From assembly GCA_015847255.1 (NCBI GenBank), contig JADLZK010010444.1:186001-250000 (forward strand): DNA of 64,000 nucleotides, in the 5' to 3' direction. The position numbers and the translations under genes are program-made. Source of the stretch: Hyparrhenia diplandra. Taxonomy: Eukaryota; Streptophyta; Magnoliopsida; Poales; Poaceae. Position 1 is the stretch's first letter, and each line of letters starts with the position of its first letter. Under the pieces are notes generated by a model, which was given only the letters and a program-made list of their open reading frames with translations, searched no databases and was not told the DNA's origin. Of the stretch, positions 1 to 10,145 are shown piece after piece.

Positions 1-198
1 TTGGCCTGTTGCTCTGACCTGACTAGCTATCAGTCTTTGCTCATCTGCATAAGAGTCCATTGCTGATCCCTGCAGGTCCAATTGACTCTTGACCTGTTGC
101 TGCACGACGCCCATCTCATGCATCTGTGTGAACAAAAGATCAAAATTTTCCATGACCTTGTCCCAGCGAGCGTTATCAGATGTGCTGCTTCTGCCCAT
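1..198 (-). CDS. Gag polyprotein, N-terminal fragment (runs off the window)
   Basis: Reading on the minus strand from an ATG at 198, an open frame begins MGRSSTSDNARWDKVMENFD and continues to the window edge without a stop. The ENFDL(L/M)F motif, a hydrophilic coiled-coil-like stretch and a following DEQRLIASQ segment match the gag start of the two other chromovirus-type elements here (around 44038 minus and 46263 plus). Gag builds the virus-like particle in which the element RNA is copied. Start choice rests on the shared upstream Arg/Ser-rich stretch and is moderate. Confidence 0.6.
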   Translation of the reverse strand, partial: MGRSSTSDNARWDKVMENFDLLFTQMHEMGVVQQQVKSQLDLQGSAMDSYADEQRLIASQVRATGQ

Positions 199-337
199 TG
201 CTTCGAGGATAATCCTTGTCTGTGGTGATGGCTGTACTGGCGCCGTGTTGTCAGTCTTGAATCAAGGTTTGTTCTTTCGCTTTGTTCAATGGAAACCGTA
301 GTCAGGATCACTATGTGGCTATGGAATTTTACGTGAG

Positions 338-342
338 TACTT
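338..342. repeat. Target site duplication TACTT (left copy)
   Basis: TACTT directly precedes the 5' LTR and is repeated at 4920-4924 directly after the 3' LTR. A perfect 5-bp duplication shows that the element inserted as a unit and that its two ends belong together. Confidence 0.93.
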
Positions 343-793
343 TGTTAGATTGATCTCAAGGGGCCCAGCCCAACGGCTGGCCCATTACCCCTTGACTGCA
401 CCCTGATCGGGGGCGCCTAACCCTAATGGTTAGTGGGCCCCCGTCGCACTGCGCTATAAATATAGAGGTGGGGCCGACAGCACTGTTCATGAGTTGACAG
501 CCGCCACTTTTCCCCACCTGACATTCCTAGTTCTCCACCGATCGGAGTTGCGCAGCGAGCGGCGGGAAGCACCACCGCACCACCGACGGATTCCGTCACC
601 ATCGCCATGGACGCCTCGGGATCCAACTCCGCCGTCAACACTGATGGTCCAAACCCTAACCTCTGTATTACATTATGTTTTAGTTGTTTTAGTCACTGTT
701 GTAGTAGATATGATTAGGAACTCTACTGTTATTTGTTAATCTTGTCAAGTTTTCCATTCCGGTTTACTGCTAGTAGATCCTTAATGTCTATCA
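343..793 (+). repeat. 5' LTR of the copia element
   Basis: 451 bp, TGTTAGATTG...TCTATCA. It carries a TATA box at about 453-463 (ctataaatata) and is followed directly by the primer binding site. Compared with the 3' LTR it differs mainly in three short patches (about 441-450, 478-485 and 663-668). Confidence 0.95.
453..463 (+). promoter_or_regulatory. TATA box in the copia 5' LTR
   Basis: ctataaatata lies about 110 bp into the LTR, and the same string is at 4576-4586 in the 3' LTR. It is the likely core promoter for the element's genomic RNA; the start site would be about 30 bp downstream. Confidence 0.7.
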
Positions 794-794
794 A

Positions 795-804
795 TGGTAT
801 CAGC
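795..804 (+). other. Primer binding site of the copia element
   Basis: TGGTATCAGC begins one base after the LTR end and resembles the complement of the 3' end of plant initiator tRNA-Met (TGGTATCAGAGC), which primes minus-strand DNA synthesis. Confidence 0.85.
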
Positions 805-1019
805 CGATCTAGTATGTAGATCGGATTTGGGAACGTATTCGCAAGAAAAATCACAGAGAAAGAGGAACATCCATTTCGGATTTTTCCTAAACCTAACGCA
901 AGAACCGAGATACGACCGATCCGAACGGATCGAGAAAGCACCAGTACAGAACGACCGATTCGACTGTTTACATTCGGATCGGGAAAGCACAGTGAACGAC
1001 CGATCCACTTATGGATCGG
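804..1019 (+). repeat. Four short GATC hairpins in the copia leader
   Basis: Directly after the primer site are four short inverted repeats of the form CCGAT(C)...(C/G)GATCGG at 804-824, 916-932, 955-982 and 1000-1019. Two of them are followed by related GAGAAAGCACCAG / GGGAAAGCACAG strings. The rest of the leader to about 1630 is GC-rich and has no convincing long coding frame. Confidence 0.7.
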
Positions 1020-1951
1020 AAAAGGACAGATCGAAACCAGTCACAAGCAAGTGGAATAAAAACCTGATCCATCCGGATCTCAAGAAAGCAAACCCTAACA
1101 CTACTATGGGCGCCAGGGTGAGTCCGCTTGACGGCACCGCGCTCAACCACCGGGGGAGCGCAAGCACCGCCAAGAGGACCCGCAGCGGCGCCAGCTCCGG
1201 CCGGCTCGTCTGCCGGTCGATCTCGCTGCTCACGGTGGGAGTGGATGAGAGGAGCTGAAAGAAAGGGGAGCACCAGACAGCCACGCGTCCGACCGGTCGG
1301 GGGCGCTGCCGTCGGGCCGCGACGTGAGCACAGAGCGCCGGTGGCCGGTCACTTTACGCTGCGGCGCATGCCAGAGAAAAAAAAAAGCCGAGAGAAGAAA
1401 AGAAAATGACGTTAGGGTTTGTGGCGGCAGCCCTCAAGTATTTATACCTCCGATAAAAGCTGCCGACCGTCGGATCAAGGGCAATGAAAATGGATGGCTG
1501 AGATCGTGCGAGCGGGCTAGCCGGGCCTCGCGGTATTCGGCCCATGCGGGGCAAGGCGCAGCGCCGGTGCTAATGAGGCCTTGGGCGAATTGGCCTCTGG
1601 GGCGCTTGGTTCGCCCCAGCCCATGATTGCACAAGTACCATTTTTCAATTTTGTTTTTTCGAAGTATTTACAAATCATTCCATGCCAAGTGTATTTAAAT
1701 AGAAAAGTTGCTCGGTTTTATTTTCTAATTATTTTGCACCAACGTGTTAATAATTAGAGAGCAAGTTTAGCAAGTTTTATACTTCTGGAAATAGCAAGTT
1801 AATTATTTTTTCGCTGCGCAAGTAATTTATGTGATTCTCTAATTAAATTGAACCAACGGGATATTTAATTTGAGAAAGCGAGAATTTTTATGCACTAGTC
1901 ATTTTTGTGATGTTGTTATCCTTTTGACCAACGTTAATTGATAGCAATATT
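1020..1951 (+). other. Untranslated leader and deletion scar of the copia element
   Basis: 1020-1630 is GC-rich leader; 1630-1945 is AT-rich. Neither half shows gag (zinc knuckle) or protease (DTGA-like) motifs. Integrase homology starts abruptly near 1952, so the gag-protease-integrase core has been lost somewhere in this stretch. Short overlapping open frames (for example 1128-1409) have no recognisable content. Confidence 0.65.
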
Positions 1952-4195
1952 ACAATAGCCCAGTATTCATTACCGGGCGAGCCTCAGCAAAATGGAGTAG
2001 CAGAAAGGCGCAATCGTACCCTAATGGATATGGTGCGCAGCATGATGAGCTATTCCACACTACCATTGAGTTTGTGGATGGAGGCCTTAAAAACCGCCAT
2101 TCATATTCTCAATAGAGTTCCAAGTAAGTCGGTGCTAAAAACACCGTATGAGTTGTGGACCGGGAGAAAACCCTCACTCAACCATTTGCGTGTGTGGGGG
2201 AGTCCTGCTGAAGCCAAAGTATTTAACCCAAGCATAGGAAAGCTAGATCCCAAGACAGTCAGTTGCCATTTTATTGGCTACCCAGAAAAATCGAAAGGTT
2301 AGTGTTTCTACTGCTCTAGTAGACACACAAAGTTTGTGGAAACGAGACATGCTAGATTCCTAGAGGAAGAGATGATCAGGGGGAGCACGGTAGCGCGAGA
2401 AATTAATCTTGAGGAAAAGCGGGTGTTCGTGCCCATTCCGATGGAGCAAGAGCCCTACTTTATGCTACCTGTTGTTGTTGGATCCACTGTGGTGCCAGAC
2501 CTCTTTGTTTGTTTGCCAATGGCTACAACGACTAGTGAGCCGGAACCTGTCCCTCAGGAGCCGGCAGAACCGGTTGTCGAACAACAGCAGCCTCAAAATG
2601 AACAACCGCAAGTAGAGGAAGTGCCAGTTGCAGAGCCTTCTGGCAGACCGCGAAGAGCTAGAAAATCTCCAATTTCAGATGACTACATAGTCTATGAATG
2701 CGAAGAAGCTCAGATGGAGCGTGATCCCACTTCATTTGAAGAAGCCATGAGAAGCGCTGAAGCATCCAAGTGGCAAGAAGCCATGGAAGATGAATTGAGA
2801 TCCATGAGTACCAACAAAGTTTGGGAGCTAGAAGAAATTCCTGATGGAGCCAAAACAGTAGGCTGCAAATGGGTCTACAAGGTGAAACGTGACTCCAAAG
2901 GGAATGTAGAACGGTACAAGGCGCGACTTGTGGCGAAGGGTTTTACCCAGAGAGAAGGGATAGATTATAATGAGACATTTTCTCCCGTCTCGAGCAAGGA
3001 TTCTTTTAGAATCATAATGGCCCTAGTAGCACATTTTGATCTAGAATTGCATCAAATGGATGTAAAGACAACATTCCTAAATGGAGACTTAGAAGAGAAA
3101 GTATATATGGCACAACCGAAAGGTTTTGTCGAGAAAGGTAAAGAAAGAATAGGATGTCGTCTAAGGAAGTCTATCTATGGGCTAAAGCAAGCATCTAGAC
3201 AATGGAATTTGAAGTTTGATCAGACGATCAAGAAGTTTGGGTTTAGAGAGAATGTTGAGGACAATTGCGTGTATGTCAAGTTTAAGAATGGGAAATACAT
3301 TTTCCTAATACTGTATGTGGATGACATTCTACTGGCAAGTAGTGATGTTGGTCTGCTGCAGGAAACCAAAAGGTTTTTGTCCTCAAATTTTGATATGAAA
3401 GATATTGGTGAAGCCTCATTTGTTTTGGGCATAAAGATTCACCGAGATAGAAGCAAAGGGGTATTGGGATTGTCTCAAGAGGCTTATATAGAGAAAGTAT
3501 TGAAGAAATTCAATATGCATAAGTGCAGCCCTTCACCTGCTCCTATTGTCAAGGGTGACAAATATGGGGGGCATCAATGTCCCAAGAATGAGTTTGAGCG
3601 CGATCGCATGAAAGCAGTTCCATACGCTTTAGCTGTAGGAAGTCTACAGTATGCGCAAGTGTGCACACGCCCAGATCTAGCTTTTGTAACCGGGTTGCTT
3701 GGCAGATATCAAAGTGATCCAGGTATGGAACATTGGAGCCTAGTAAAGAAAGTATTGAGATATTTGCAAGGAACAAAAAGTCTGATGTTAACCTATAGAA
3801 GAACTGATGACCTACAGATAGTAGGATATTCAGATTCAGATTACGCAGGAGATGAAAGAAAGTCCACGTCGGGGTATATATTTACCCTTGCTCATGGAGC
3901 TATATCGTGGAAAAGCCAGAAACAAACAGGTAGCACAGCGTCATCGACGATGTATGCTGAGTTTATTGCTTGTTATGAAGCATCAGGGCAGGTGAATTGG
4001 CTTAAGAAATTCATACCCGGTTTGAAGGTGGTTGATAGCATCGACAAACCACTGAAGTTGTATTGTGACAACGAGCCAGCAGTATTGTATGCTCACAACA
4101 ATAAGTCAAGCAATGCCGCCAAGCACATTGCCATAAAGTATTATGTTGTGAAGGATAAAATCCGGGATCACGCGATTAGTCTTGAACATGTGTAA
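1952..4195 (+). pseudogene. Copia pol: integrase tail, reverse transcriptase, RNase H
   Basis: One continuous frame from about 1952 to the TAA at 4193-4195, broken only by an in-frame TAG at 2300-2302. Before the stop is the C-terminal part of integrase (PQQNGVAERRNRTLMDMVR and the TPYELWTGRKPSLNHLRVWG region). After it, 619 codons from 2336 carry an acidic/proline/glutamine-rich linker, reverse transcriptase (CKWVYKVK, RYKARLVAKGFTQ, catalytic YVDD at about residue 327) and RNase H (YSDSDYAGD near residue 497, SSTMYAEF, YCDNEPAV). The single stop falls where homologues read KG-(Y)-RFYC, so it looks like one point mutation. RT and RNase H would otherwise be intact. Confidence 0.9.
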
Positions 4196-4462
4196 CGTAA
4201 AAGATGCTAGCGGATAAAATTTACGAAAGGCTTACCGCCCAACGTGTTCGAGAGGACACGTAGCCGGCATGGGTTTAAGGGAAAGCCTGTGATACCCGGA
4301 TAGCAAGGGCCCTAAGGCGAGAATTCATCTCTAAACAGAAAAGTGTTTGTAGTTGTTGAGTCTAACGGTAATAACTGTGACGACGAGGCATACTCAATAC
4401 ACTGATTTGTGAAGGGGTGGGTTAATAAAGCACGAGACGATAGATGAGATCAAGGGGGAGAA
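4196..4462 (+). other. Copia 3' untranslated region and polypurine tract
   Basis: Non-coding stretch between the pol stop and the 3' LTR. The last 11 bases (4452-4462, aagggggagaa) are the polypurine tract that primes plus-strand DNA synthesis; it abuts the LTR exactly. Confidence 0.85.
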
Positions 4463-4919
4463 TGTTAGATTGATCTCAAGGGGCCCAGCCCAACGGCTGG
4501 CCCATTACCCCTTGACTGCGCCCTGATCGGGGGCGCCTAACCCTAATGGTTAGTGGGCCCCGCAAAGATCAAGCGCTATAAATATAGAGGTGGGGGGCCG
4601 ACAAAGATTGTTCATGAGTTGACAAACCGCCACTTTTCCCCACCCGACATTCCTAGTTCTCCACCGATCGGAGTTGCGCAGCGAGCGGCGGGAAGCACCA
4701 CCGCACCACCGACGGATTCCGTCACCATCGCCATGGACGCCTCGGGATCCAACTCCGCCGTCAACATTGATGGTCCAAACCCTAACCTCTCAGATACATT
4801 ATGTTTTAGTTGTTTTAGTCACTGTTGTAGTAGATATGATTAGGAACTCTACTGTTATTTGTTAATCTTGTCAAGTTTCCCATTCCGGTTTACTGCTAGT
4901 AGATCCTTAATGTCTATCA
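4463..4919 (+). repeat. 3' LTR of the copia element
   Basis: 457 bp, same TG...CA ends as the 5' LTR. It is slightly longer because of small insertions around 4561-4572 and 4600-4610. TATA box at 4576-4586; followed by target duplication TACTT at 4920-4924. Confidence 0.95.
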
Positions 4920-4924
4920 TACTT

Positions 4925-5424
4925 GTCTCACAACCCTCACCACCAGATCAACCGAAAAATTCTGAACTTTGACAGGTACTGCAGTTAGAGTGGCCAGCTA
5001 TCCAGCTTGTGAGATCCGGTGGTTGGATTTACGGTAGCTTCAACTAGATGCGTGCGGATTACTCAGACCACGCTTCCCATCGAAGTGAACCCAACCGGAG
5101 CCGTTTGGATGCGCACAGCAAGGATAGGAAGAAGCAGCAGAGCCTGACAAAGCCTGAAACCCAACGTCGAACACCTAGAGGGCGAGAACTTCCTCTGTGT
5201 TCCGAGCGGCAGAAACTTGCAAGACTCGAAAGAACCGATTCGTACTACGATGTAGGAAGAGCACCGAGCAAAAACGGGTGGGTAGGGTAGGGGTTGGAAA
5301 AATTTGTCACCTTGATGACGGCGGCGGCGGGCGGCGGCGCCGACGGGAACGGATAACCGGGCGGCGAGCTGGAACGGCGACGCTCCTCACCCACACGCCG
5401 GAGGACGATGGCTCTGGTACCACT
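4925..5424 (-). other. Leader of the split gypsy element and its primer site
   Basis: Non-coding leader read on the minus strand. At its start, next to the LTR, the complement of 5410-5422 reads TGGTACCAGAGCC, a tRNA-Met type primer binding site. 5300-5400 is GC-rich. The open frames in this stretch have no recognisable content. Confidence 0.7.
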
Positions 5425-5763
5425 TGTCACACCCTTGGCCCACGGTGATCGCCGGACGTGAGCACGAGAAGAGGAACACCAAGATACCAGGAAGCGGGCG
5501 GGGCAAACCCCCCACCGCCTTGGCTTCGTAGTTCTATTCGAGAATGATCGATGATCCGATTCGTAGTACAGCCTAGCACTTATGTGCTGGTTACGCATTA
5601 ATCGCACAGCGGCCCACTCGACAGAGAGAAAACGTAAATGATTAAGTAAACGAAGGTGTTAACGATACATGAAGACGCCTTCCCTCCTGACGCCTTCCTT
5701 CTACTGCGTTGTCGCTGCGGTACTGTTTACCGTCAAGCTATTGCCGGCGGCCCATTTGTGACA
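5425..5763 (-). repeat. 5' LTR of the split gypsy element
   Basis: 339 bp with inverted ends TGTCACA...TGTGACA. It borders the primer site on one side. Shared strings with the LTR at 44736-45032 (the gtgatcgccg...gtgagca stretch and agaaaacgtaaatgat) place it in a related but distinct subfamily. Confidence 0.85.
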
Positions 5764-6299
5764 TTTGTTGAAGGGTACTGTCATATGTAATTACAAATGG
5801 ATACAGAAGACTTGGAGCGTATTCTAGCTGATGAAAGCGCAGAGGCGACAGACCTGCCACTATCCCTTCTTCAATTCATCACCAACAATTTCTCTGATGA
5901 CATGATAATTGGCAAAGGAGGGCATGCTGTGGTGTATAAGGTGTGATGACTAACCACCAACTGCCCTCTGTTTGGATCACAGTTTATCTAGACACTTGTG
6001 TTCATAATGGCAGGCAAGCACTAATGTGGTGTGACTACAGGGTCTGCTCCGAAATGGGTGGGTAGTCTGTGTGAAGAATTTGTCCATATCTGTCGATTTT
6101 GAGGATAGGAGATTTGGTGAAGACATTATTAGACTAAAGAGGGCAAAGCACAAGAATATAGTCCGATTTCTGGGATATTGTTATAGCATAGAAGAAAAAG
6201 TGTTGAAGTACAAGGGAAAGAATGTCATGGCAGAAGAACGACGAAGGTTGCAATGCTTTGAGTACCTACCTAATGGAAGCCTTGACTATCATATCACTG

Positions 6300-7072
6300 G
6301 TGTGTAGGAAAATCTTGTGACACAAATGCTCCCTTCGGTCGTCTTTAATTTTTTTTGGTCTGTTGACAATATCCGATATTGATATATACATCCTAAACAA
6401 CTCATATCGTAGAATTATTACCCCAGATTTTGTTGAACAATTAAAAGCACTTCATATAAGGGGAGGTTTGGTGCACTTTACAAAAGTGGCAAGAAACAAA
6501 CTAAATGAGTCAATTTTTTTGTGATTTGTAAAATATGTTCGACGAAGTGTAGTTCTGTGAATTTGGAAAATATAAGCATGGTTATCCTATGTTTACTGGA
6601 AAGGAACATATGCCAAGTGTTAGGTGTGCAGTGGTCAAGTCCATTACTCAGATTACCCATGTAGTATGACACCCATAAGAGATACATTATCCCTTGAAGA
6701 CATGTCCCCAAAAGACATTATCCTAGGCCCTCGAGTCTGATCAACTCTTCATTATCCATAGGATCCATCGGATCCTCTAGATACATCCTTGTGCTTTCAC
6801 ATCACCATGTTACTCAGAGTTGTTTCAGGTTTATCAACCTTTGGGGTTTGATACCACTTACATTAGAACCTTAAAGGTTTGACCTAGCTATTCATACCTG
6901 CGAGCCGACAATCCAAGAGGCCAAGGTCCATTAAAACCTACAGCGAACCTGGACTTGAGGATTATGAACCTAAAACTAGCCTAATAGGCACACAAATTTA
7001 AGGATGAAGAAAGGCATGCAAGGACAAAGTGATTTAAGGATGATGAAAAACAAGGCACACTAATTTTTGTAG
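6300..7072 (+). other. Long intron of kinase copy 1
   Basis: AT-rich, without coding content that I recognise on either strand. It separates the N-lobe exon from the catalytic-loop exon. The length suggests an old insertion (the 6700-6970 part differs in composition), but no terminal repeats were found. Confidence 0.5.
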
Positions 7073-7560
7073 TCAATTATGGATGGGTCTCAAGGATTGG
7101 GGTGGAGAATCCGTTACCAAATAATCAAGGGAATTTGTGAGGGATTGCATTTCCTTCACCAACAGAATATTGTTCATTTAAATATCACACCAAGAAATAT
7201 ATTGTTGGATGATGACATGGTGCCAAAAATATGTGACTTTGGTTACTCATGGTTCTTTGATGAAAATCGACGCCAAGTGATAACTCGCAGAAAAGTATTA
7301 TTGAATCTATGTAAGTTAACTTGGTCTCTCAAAAAAAAAAAAAAAATCATTTTTTCTTTTCATTCTCCCGATATAGATATTGTATTGATTTGTTCTCCAA
7401 ATTAATCATGCAATCGTTTATAAAATTTTCATGCGGTGGGTATTTGGCACCGAATTCTGTAATGGAGTCATCTCCCTCAAGTTGGACATATATGCCCTTG
7501 GTGTTTTAATCATAGAGATACCGACAGGCAGAAGGGATATTCCTCGGCTGTGGAAGTAAG

Positions 7561-8579
7561 ACAAGAATGCTACAATAAAGACTCCACTTTGAAACAACCA
7601 TTGAACTAAAATTCTTTATATGACACTAGAAGATTGCTCAATTCCTTTTTTGACAAGAAATTCTTGTGGCCCTTGTATAACACTTGAGTTCTATCTTTTA
7701 TGCACATGTACCATTGTAGGTTTCAAATTAAAATTTACTAAATCTAACTAGTTTTGAAGTATATTTAAGTCTTATGGTACCAAAATACTTTCTCAAATAT
7801 ATGGAAAACAACTAATATTCCTTACATGATATGCAGTCATTTATAAAGTTATTTCCATTATAAATTACTTAAGGAATTACACAAGGTTCTACTAAAATTT
7901 CCCAAAATTATGGTTCTTCAGAACTCTCTATGTATGTTTCGTTAGGAAATAATTTAATAATTCAATGCATCTGATGTGAAAAATATTAGAGTCTTATAGT
8001 TTCTAAAAGTATTTTCATGCCATAAAAAAATTAGATAATTTGTAAAAGTACCCTAATTTGGTAAATTTTAATTTTAAAACTATAATGGTGCATTTGTCTT
8101 TTTAAGAAAAATGGGTTCATATTCATTTGTTTAGATCACTACAAAATGTTTCATGATTTTTGGAGGTAATTTGCATTTCACTTTAACTAATATAAGTGAC
8201 AAAAATGTCCAATAAGGAATGAAAGTTAGACGTGAGTGTCATATTAGGAAGGATAAACTTTTCAGGGTTAAGAAAGGAATCGAGTCATCTTGCAGTGTCA
8301 AATAAGGAATTTCCTGAAATGTTTGGCATTGGAAACTTTTAGTCGTAGGAAAAAAAATCAAGCAGTGCAACATATAGGTTAAACCACATTTCCCTCGGGG
8401 GTCGTGTCATGTTTAGAAAGTTGCATTGCTTTGGTATGATTACCGTTTCTGTCTAAAGATCTTAGAAATGCAGGTAACTGGGGATGGAGGGAGTATGCAT
8501 CCCGTATAAAAATACATTCCATCCGTATAAAAATATATTCTCGATCAGTTTCTTAAAATCAAATTTTGGAATTTCCTAG
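7561..8579 (+). other. AT-rich intron of kinase copy 1
   Basis: About 1 kb of AT-rich sequence with no open frame of note. 8500-8545 holds two close copies of a cgtataaaaatacattcc-like string. It ends in a good acceptor (ttcctag at 8573-8579) used by the last kinase exon. Confidence 0.5.
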
Positions 8580-8873
8580 GTACTTGATGGATGGAGAATG
8601 CGGTTGCATGGAGAATCCGGTTTGGAACAAATAAGAGTATGCACTGAGATATGCATACGTTGCATGGACCCTGACCCCAAGAAGAGACCAGATATGCATA
8701 GCATAATCAATGTGCTTATTGAAACAGAAACAATAATGACTACACAAGATACGCAGCGTATAATCGAGATGCTTAATGAGACAGAAAGCATGGAACAGGT
8801 TAGCACACTCGTGGTCACCTCATATGACATTATTTTATTGAAGATTGTGCATACCTTTATTGGTAGAACCTTA

Positions 8874-9405
8874 GGGCACTCACAATGCTAGAAACTATCA
8901 TGGTTTCTATACTCTTGGACATTGTGTCAAGAAACTATCTTCCACAATGCAATTTTATATCATGATGTTACATGACCTACTCCCTCCGGGATGGTATTAA
9001 AAGTCGTTTTGGACAAGGTTTGAGTCAAACATCGGGAATATAAATCATCAATAACTTTTAAGTTGTTGAGTTTGTAAATATAAAAATTATATGAGTAGAT
9101 TTGTTTTAAAAAATACTTTGATAAAAGTATACATATATCACATCTCCATAATATTTTTATAATAATAAGATGTCAAAGTTGTGTTTTGGAGACCGTGTCG
9201 CTGTCCTAAATGACTTCTAATACCATCCTAGAGGGAGTATTTGTTACTCTCACATATTGTCTTGGGACTTAGTTTCTTAGTTAGACTTGGTTTCTTGCGT
9301 TTTCCTCTCTCTTCAATAAATATAGCGTCACATCAACAAAAACAATAAATAAAGAGGTAATAAATGAGGATAGAAACTATGATAGAGTCCGGATTGTGAG
9401 TGCTC
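8874..9405. mobile_element. Tourist-like MITE (outer)
   Basis: Terminal inverted repeats GGGCACTCACAAT... and ...ATTGTGAGTGCTC, extended by gaaactat(c/g)at(g)gtttcta, flanked by TTA on both sides (8871-8873, 9406-9408). TTA target duplications and the GG(G)-ended repeat fit PIF/Harbinger-type Tourist MITEs. No coding capacity. A second MITE sits inside it (8980-9237). Confidence 0.85.
8980..9237. mobile_element. Stowaway MITE nested in the Tourist-like MITE
   Basis: 258 bp, ends CTCCCTCCGGGATGGTATTA and its near-complement at 9217-9237, flanked by TA (8978-8979, 9238-9239). CTCCCTCC ends with TA duplications are the hallmark of Stowaway (Tc1/mariner-type) MITEs. Because it interrupts the outer element it must be the younger of the two. 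Confidence 0.9.
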
Positions 9406-9489
9406 TTAGTCCCATTTGTTTAAAAAGTCCTACAAATATAATTAATGACCGTTGGCTGTTTTGGTATCATTTTTTTTTTTTTTTCATTA

Positions 9490-9719
9490 GGGTCCGCAAT
9501 GGTTAGCTATTTGGCTAGCTAGATGTGACGTGGCAAGAAAAAAGTAAGAGAGATAATAGTCACTAGATACAAGCAAATAACTCGACTATTTCACGTAGCA
9601 CAAGAACATGTGAGAGGAGCATGTGGGTCCAATAATATAAAATAGTCTTTGCCTTTGTCTCTCACCTCCACGCGGCCAGACTACGTAGCTAGCACTAGCT
9701 ATTACCATTACGGACATTC
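9490..9719. mobile_element. Tourist-like MITE
   Basis: 230 bp with imperfect inverted ends (GGGTCCGCAATGGTTAGCTA and the complement of tagctattaccattacgga), flanked by TTA at 9487-9489 and 9720-9722. No coding content. Confidence 0.8.
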
Positions 9720-9722
9720 TTA

Positions 9723-10037
9723 GGGCAGTCACAATGCTCCACACTCCACATTAGTGTCCATGACATTAATTAAAGGTGCCATATGAAATTTTGGATGACA
9801 TGGCACTAGAGTTAATACGATGAGAGAAGAAAATAGAAGAAATCGTCTCATGCAAGACCTAGTATCCAACATAAAAAAACAATGCACAAGACAACACAAG
9901 AAACCTATTGGGATAGGTCTTGATGTTCCCATGGCACTCAACTCATTTTTCATTACAGGAGAAAAATAGGAGCTAAATAAAATATTTACTTTTGTACTTA
10001 TTACAGAAACCATGCATTGGAGAGTGTTGGGTCTAAA
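9723..10037. mobile_element. Probable third MITE sharing the TTA of its neighbour
   Basis: Begins GGGCAGTCACAATGCTCC directly after the TTA at 9720-9722 that ends the previous MITE. The right end is less certain: an inverted match (gcattggagagtg) lies near 10014-10027. No coding content. Composition and start resemble the MITE at 8874. Confidence 0.5.
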
Positions 10038-10087
10038 CTAACGTGTTAATGTGACGTGTACTCTTTCTATGCTCTACAGCCAAGGGG

Positions 10088-10112
10088 CTAAACTTTAACT
10101 TACACTTACCCC

Positions 10113-10145
<33 letters not shown>

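Larger units (their letters stand above)
343..4919 (+). mobile_element. Ty1/copia LTR retrotransposon, internally deleted
   Basis: Complete-ended element of 4577 bp: TG...CA LTRs (343-793 and 4463-4919), tRNA-Met type primer site at 795, polypurine tract at 4452-4462 and target duplication TACTT (338-342 and 4920-4924). The interior keeps a long leader, the C-terminal tail of integrase, reverse transcriptase and RNase H. Gag, protease and the integrase catalytic core are missing, so the element is non-autonomous. The order integrase then reverse transcriptase is diagnostic for Ty1/copia. The two LTRs are nearly identical apart from a few small clustered differences, suggesting fairly recent insertion. 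Confidence 0.95.
1..5763 (-). mobile_element. Ty3/gypsy element, 5' part only, split by a copia insertion
   Basis: Minus-strand gypsy element entering from the left window edge. It consists of 1-342 (start of gag and leader) and 4920-5763 (rest of leader, primer site, 5' LTR). The two halves join seamlessly at the 5-bp duplication TACTT: the sequence around the joint (acgtgagtactt / gtctcacaacc) is found uninterrupted at about 44261-44283 in the related element at 39150-45032. The leader, primer site and gag start follow the same order as in that element. The 3' LTR and pol lie outside the window. The LTR ends 33 bp before the start codon of the first kinase, so the insertion displaced that gene's upstream region. 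Confidence 0.85.
5797..8798 (+). pseudogene. Receptor-like cytoplasmic kinase, degenerate copy 1
   Basis: Exons readable on the plus strand: 5797-5940 (start codon, N-lobe with GKGGHAVVYK glycine loop), 6041-6299 (VCVKNL with the ATP-binding Lys, then KHKNIVRFLGYC and RLQCFEYLPNGSLDYH), 7073-7310 (catalytic loop and CDFG), about 7436-7560 (GYLAP, activation end and helix F) and 8580-8798 (C-lobe, PDPKKRPDMHSII). Exon 1 to 2 joins in phase at consensus GT/AG sites. No signal peptide or extracellular domain is encoded, which fits a cytoplasmic kinase. Breaks: the catalytic loop reads HLNITPRN where active kinases have H(R/L)DLKPxN; the acceptor before 7436 reads gcg instead of cag; a one-base loss near 7451 shifts the frame after GYLAP; exon 3 does not join cleanly to exon 2. 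No MSP exon follows, unlike copy 2. Most likely a pseudogene. Confidence 0.8.

Noticed and set aside
794..1409. Copia leader frames as gag
   Set aside because: No capsid or zinc-knuckle motif; Arg/Ser/Gly-rich from base composition, and overlapping frames exist on both strands.
10115..10144. (CA)n tract as a CRISPR-like or regulatory repeat
   Set aside because: It is a plain microsatellite with no spacer structure.
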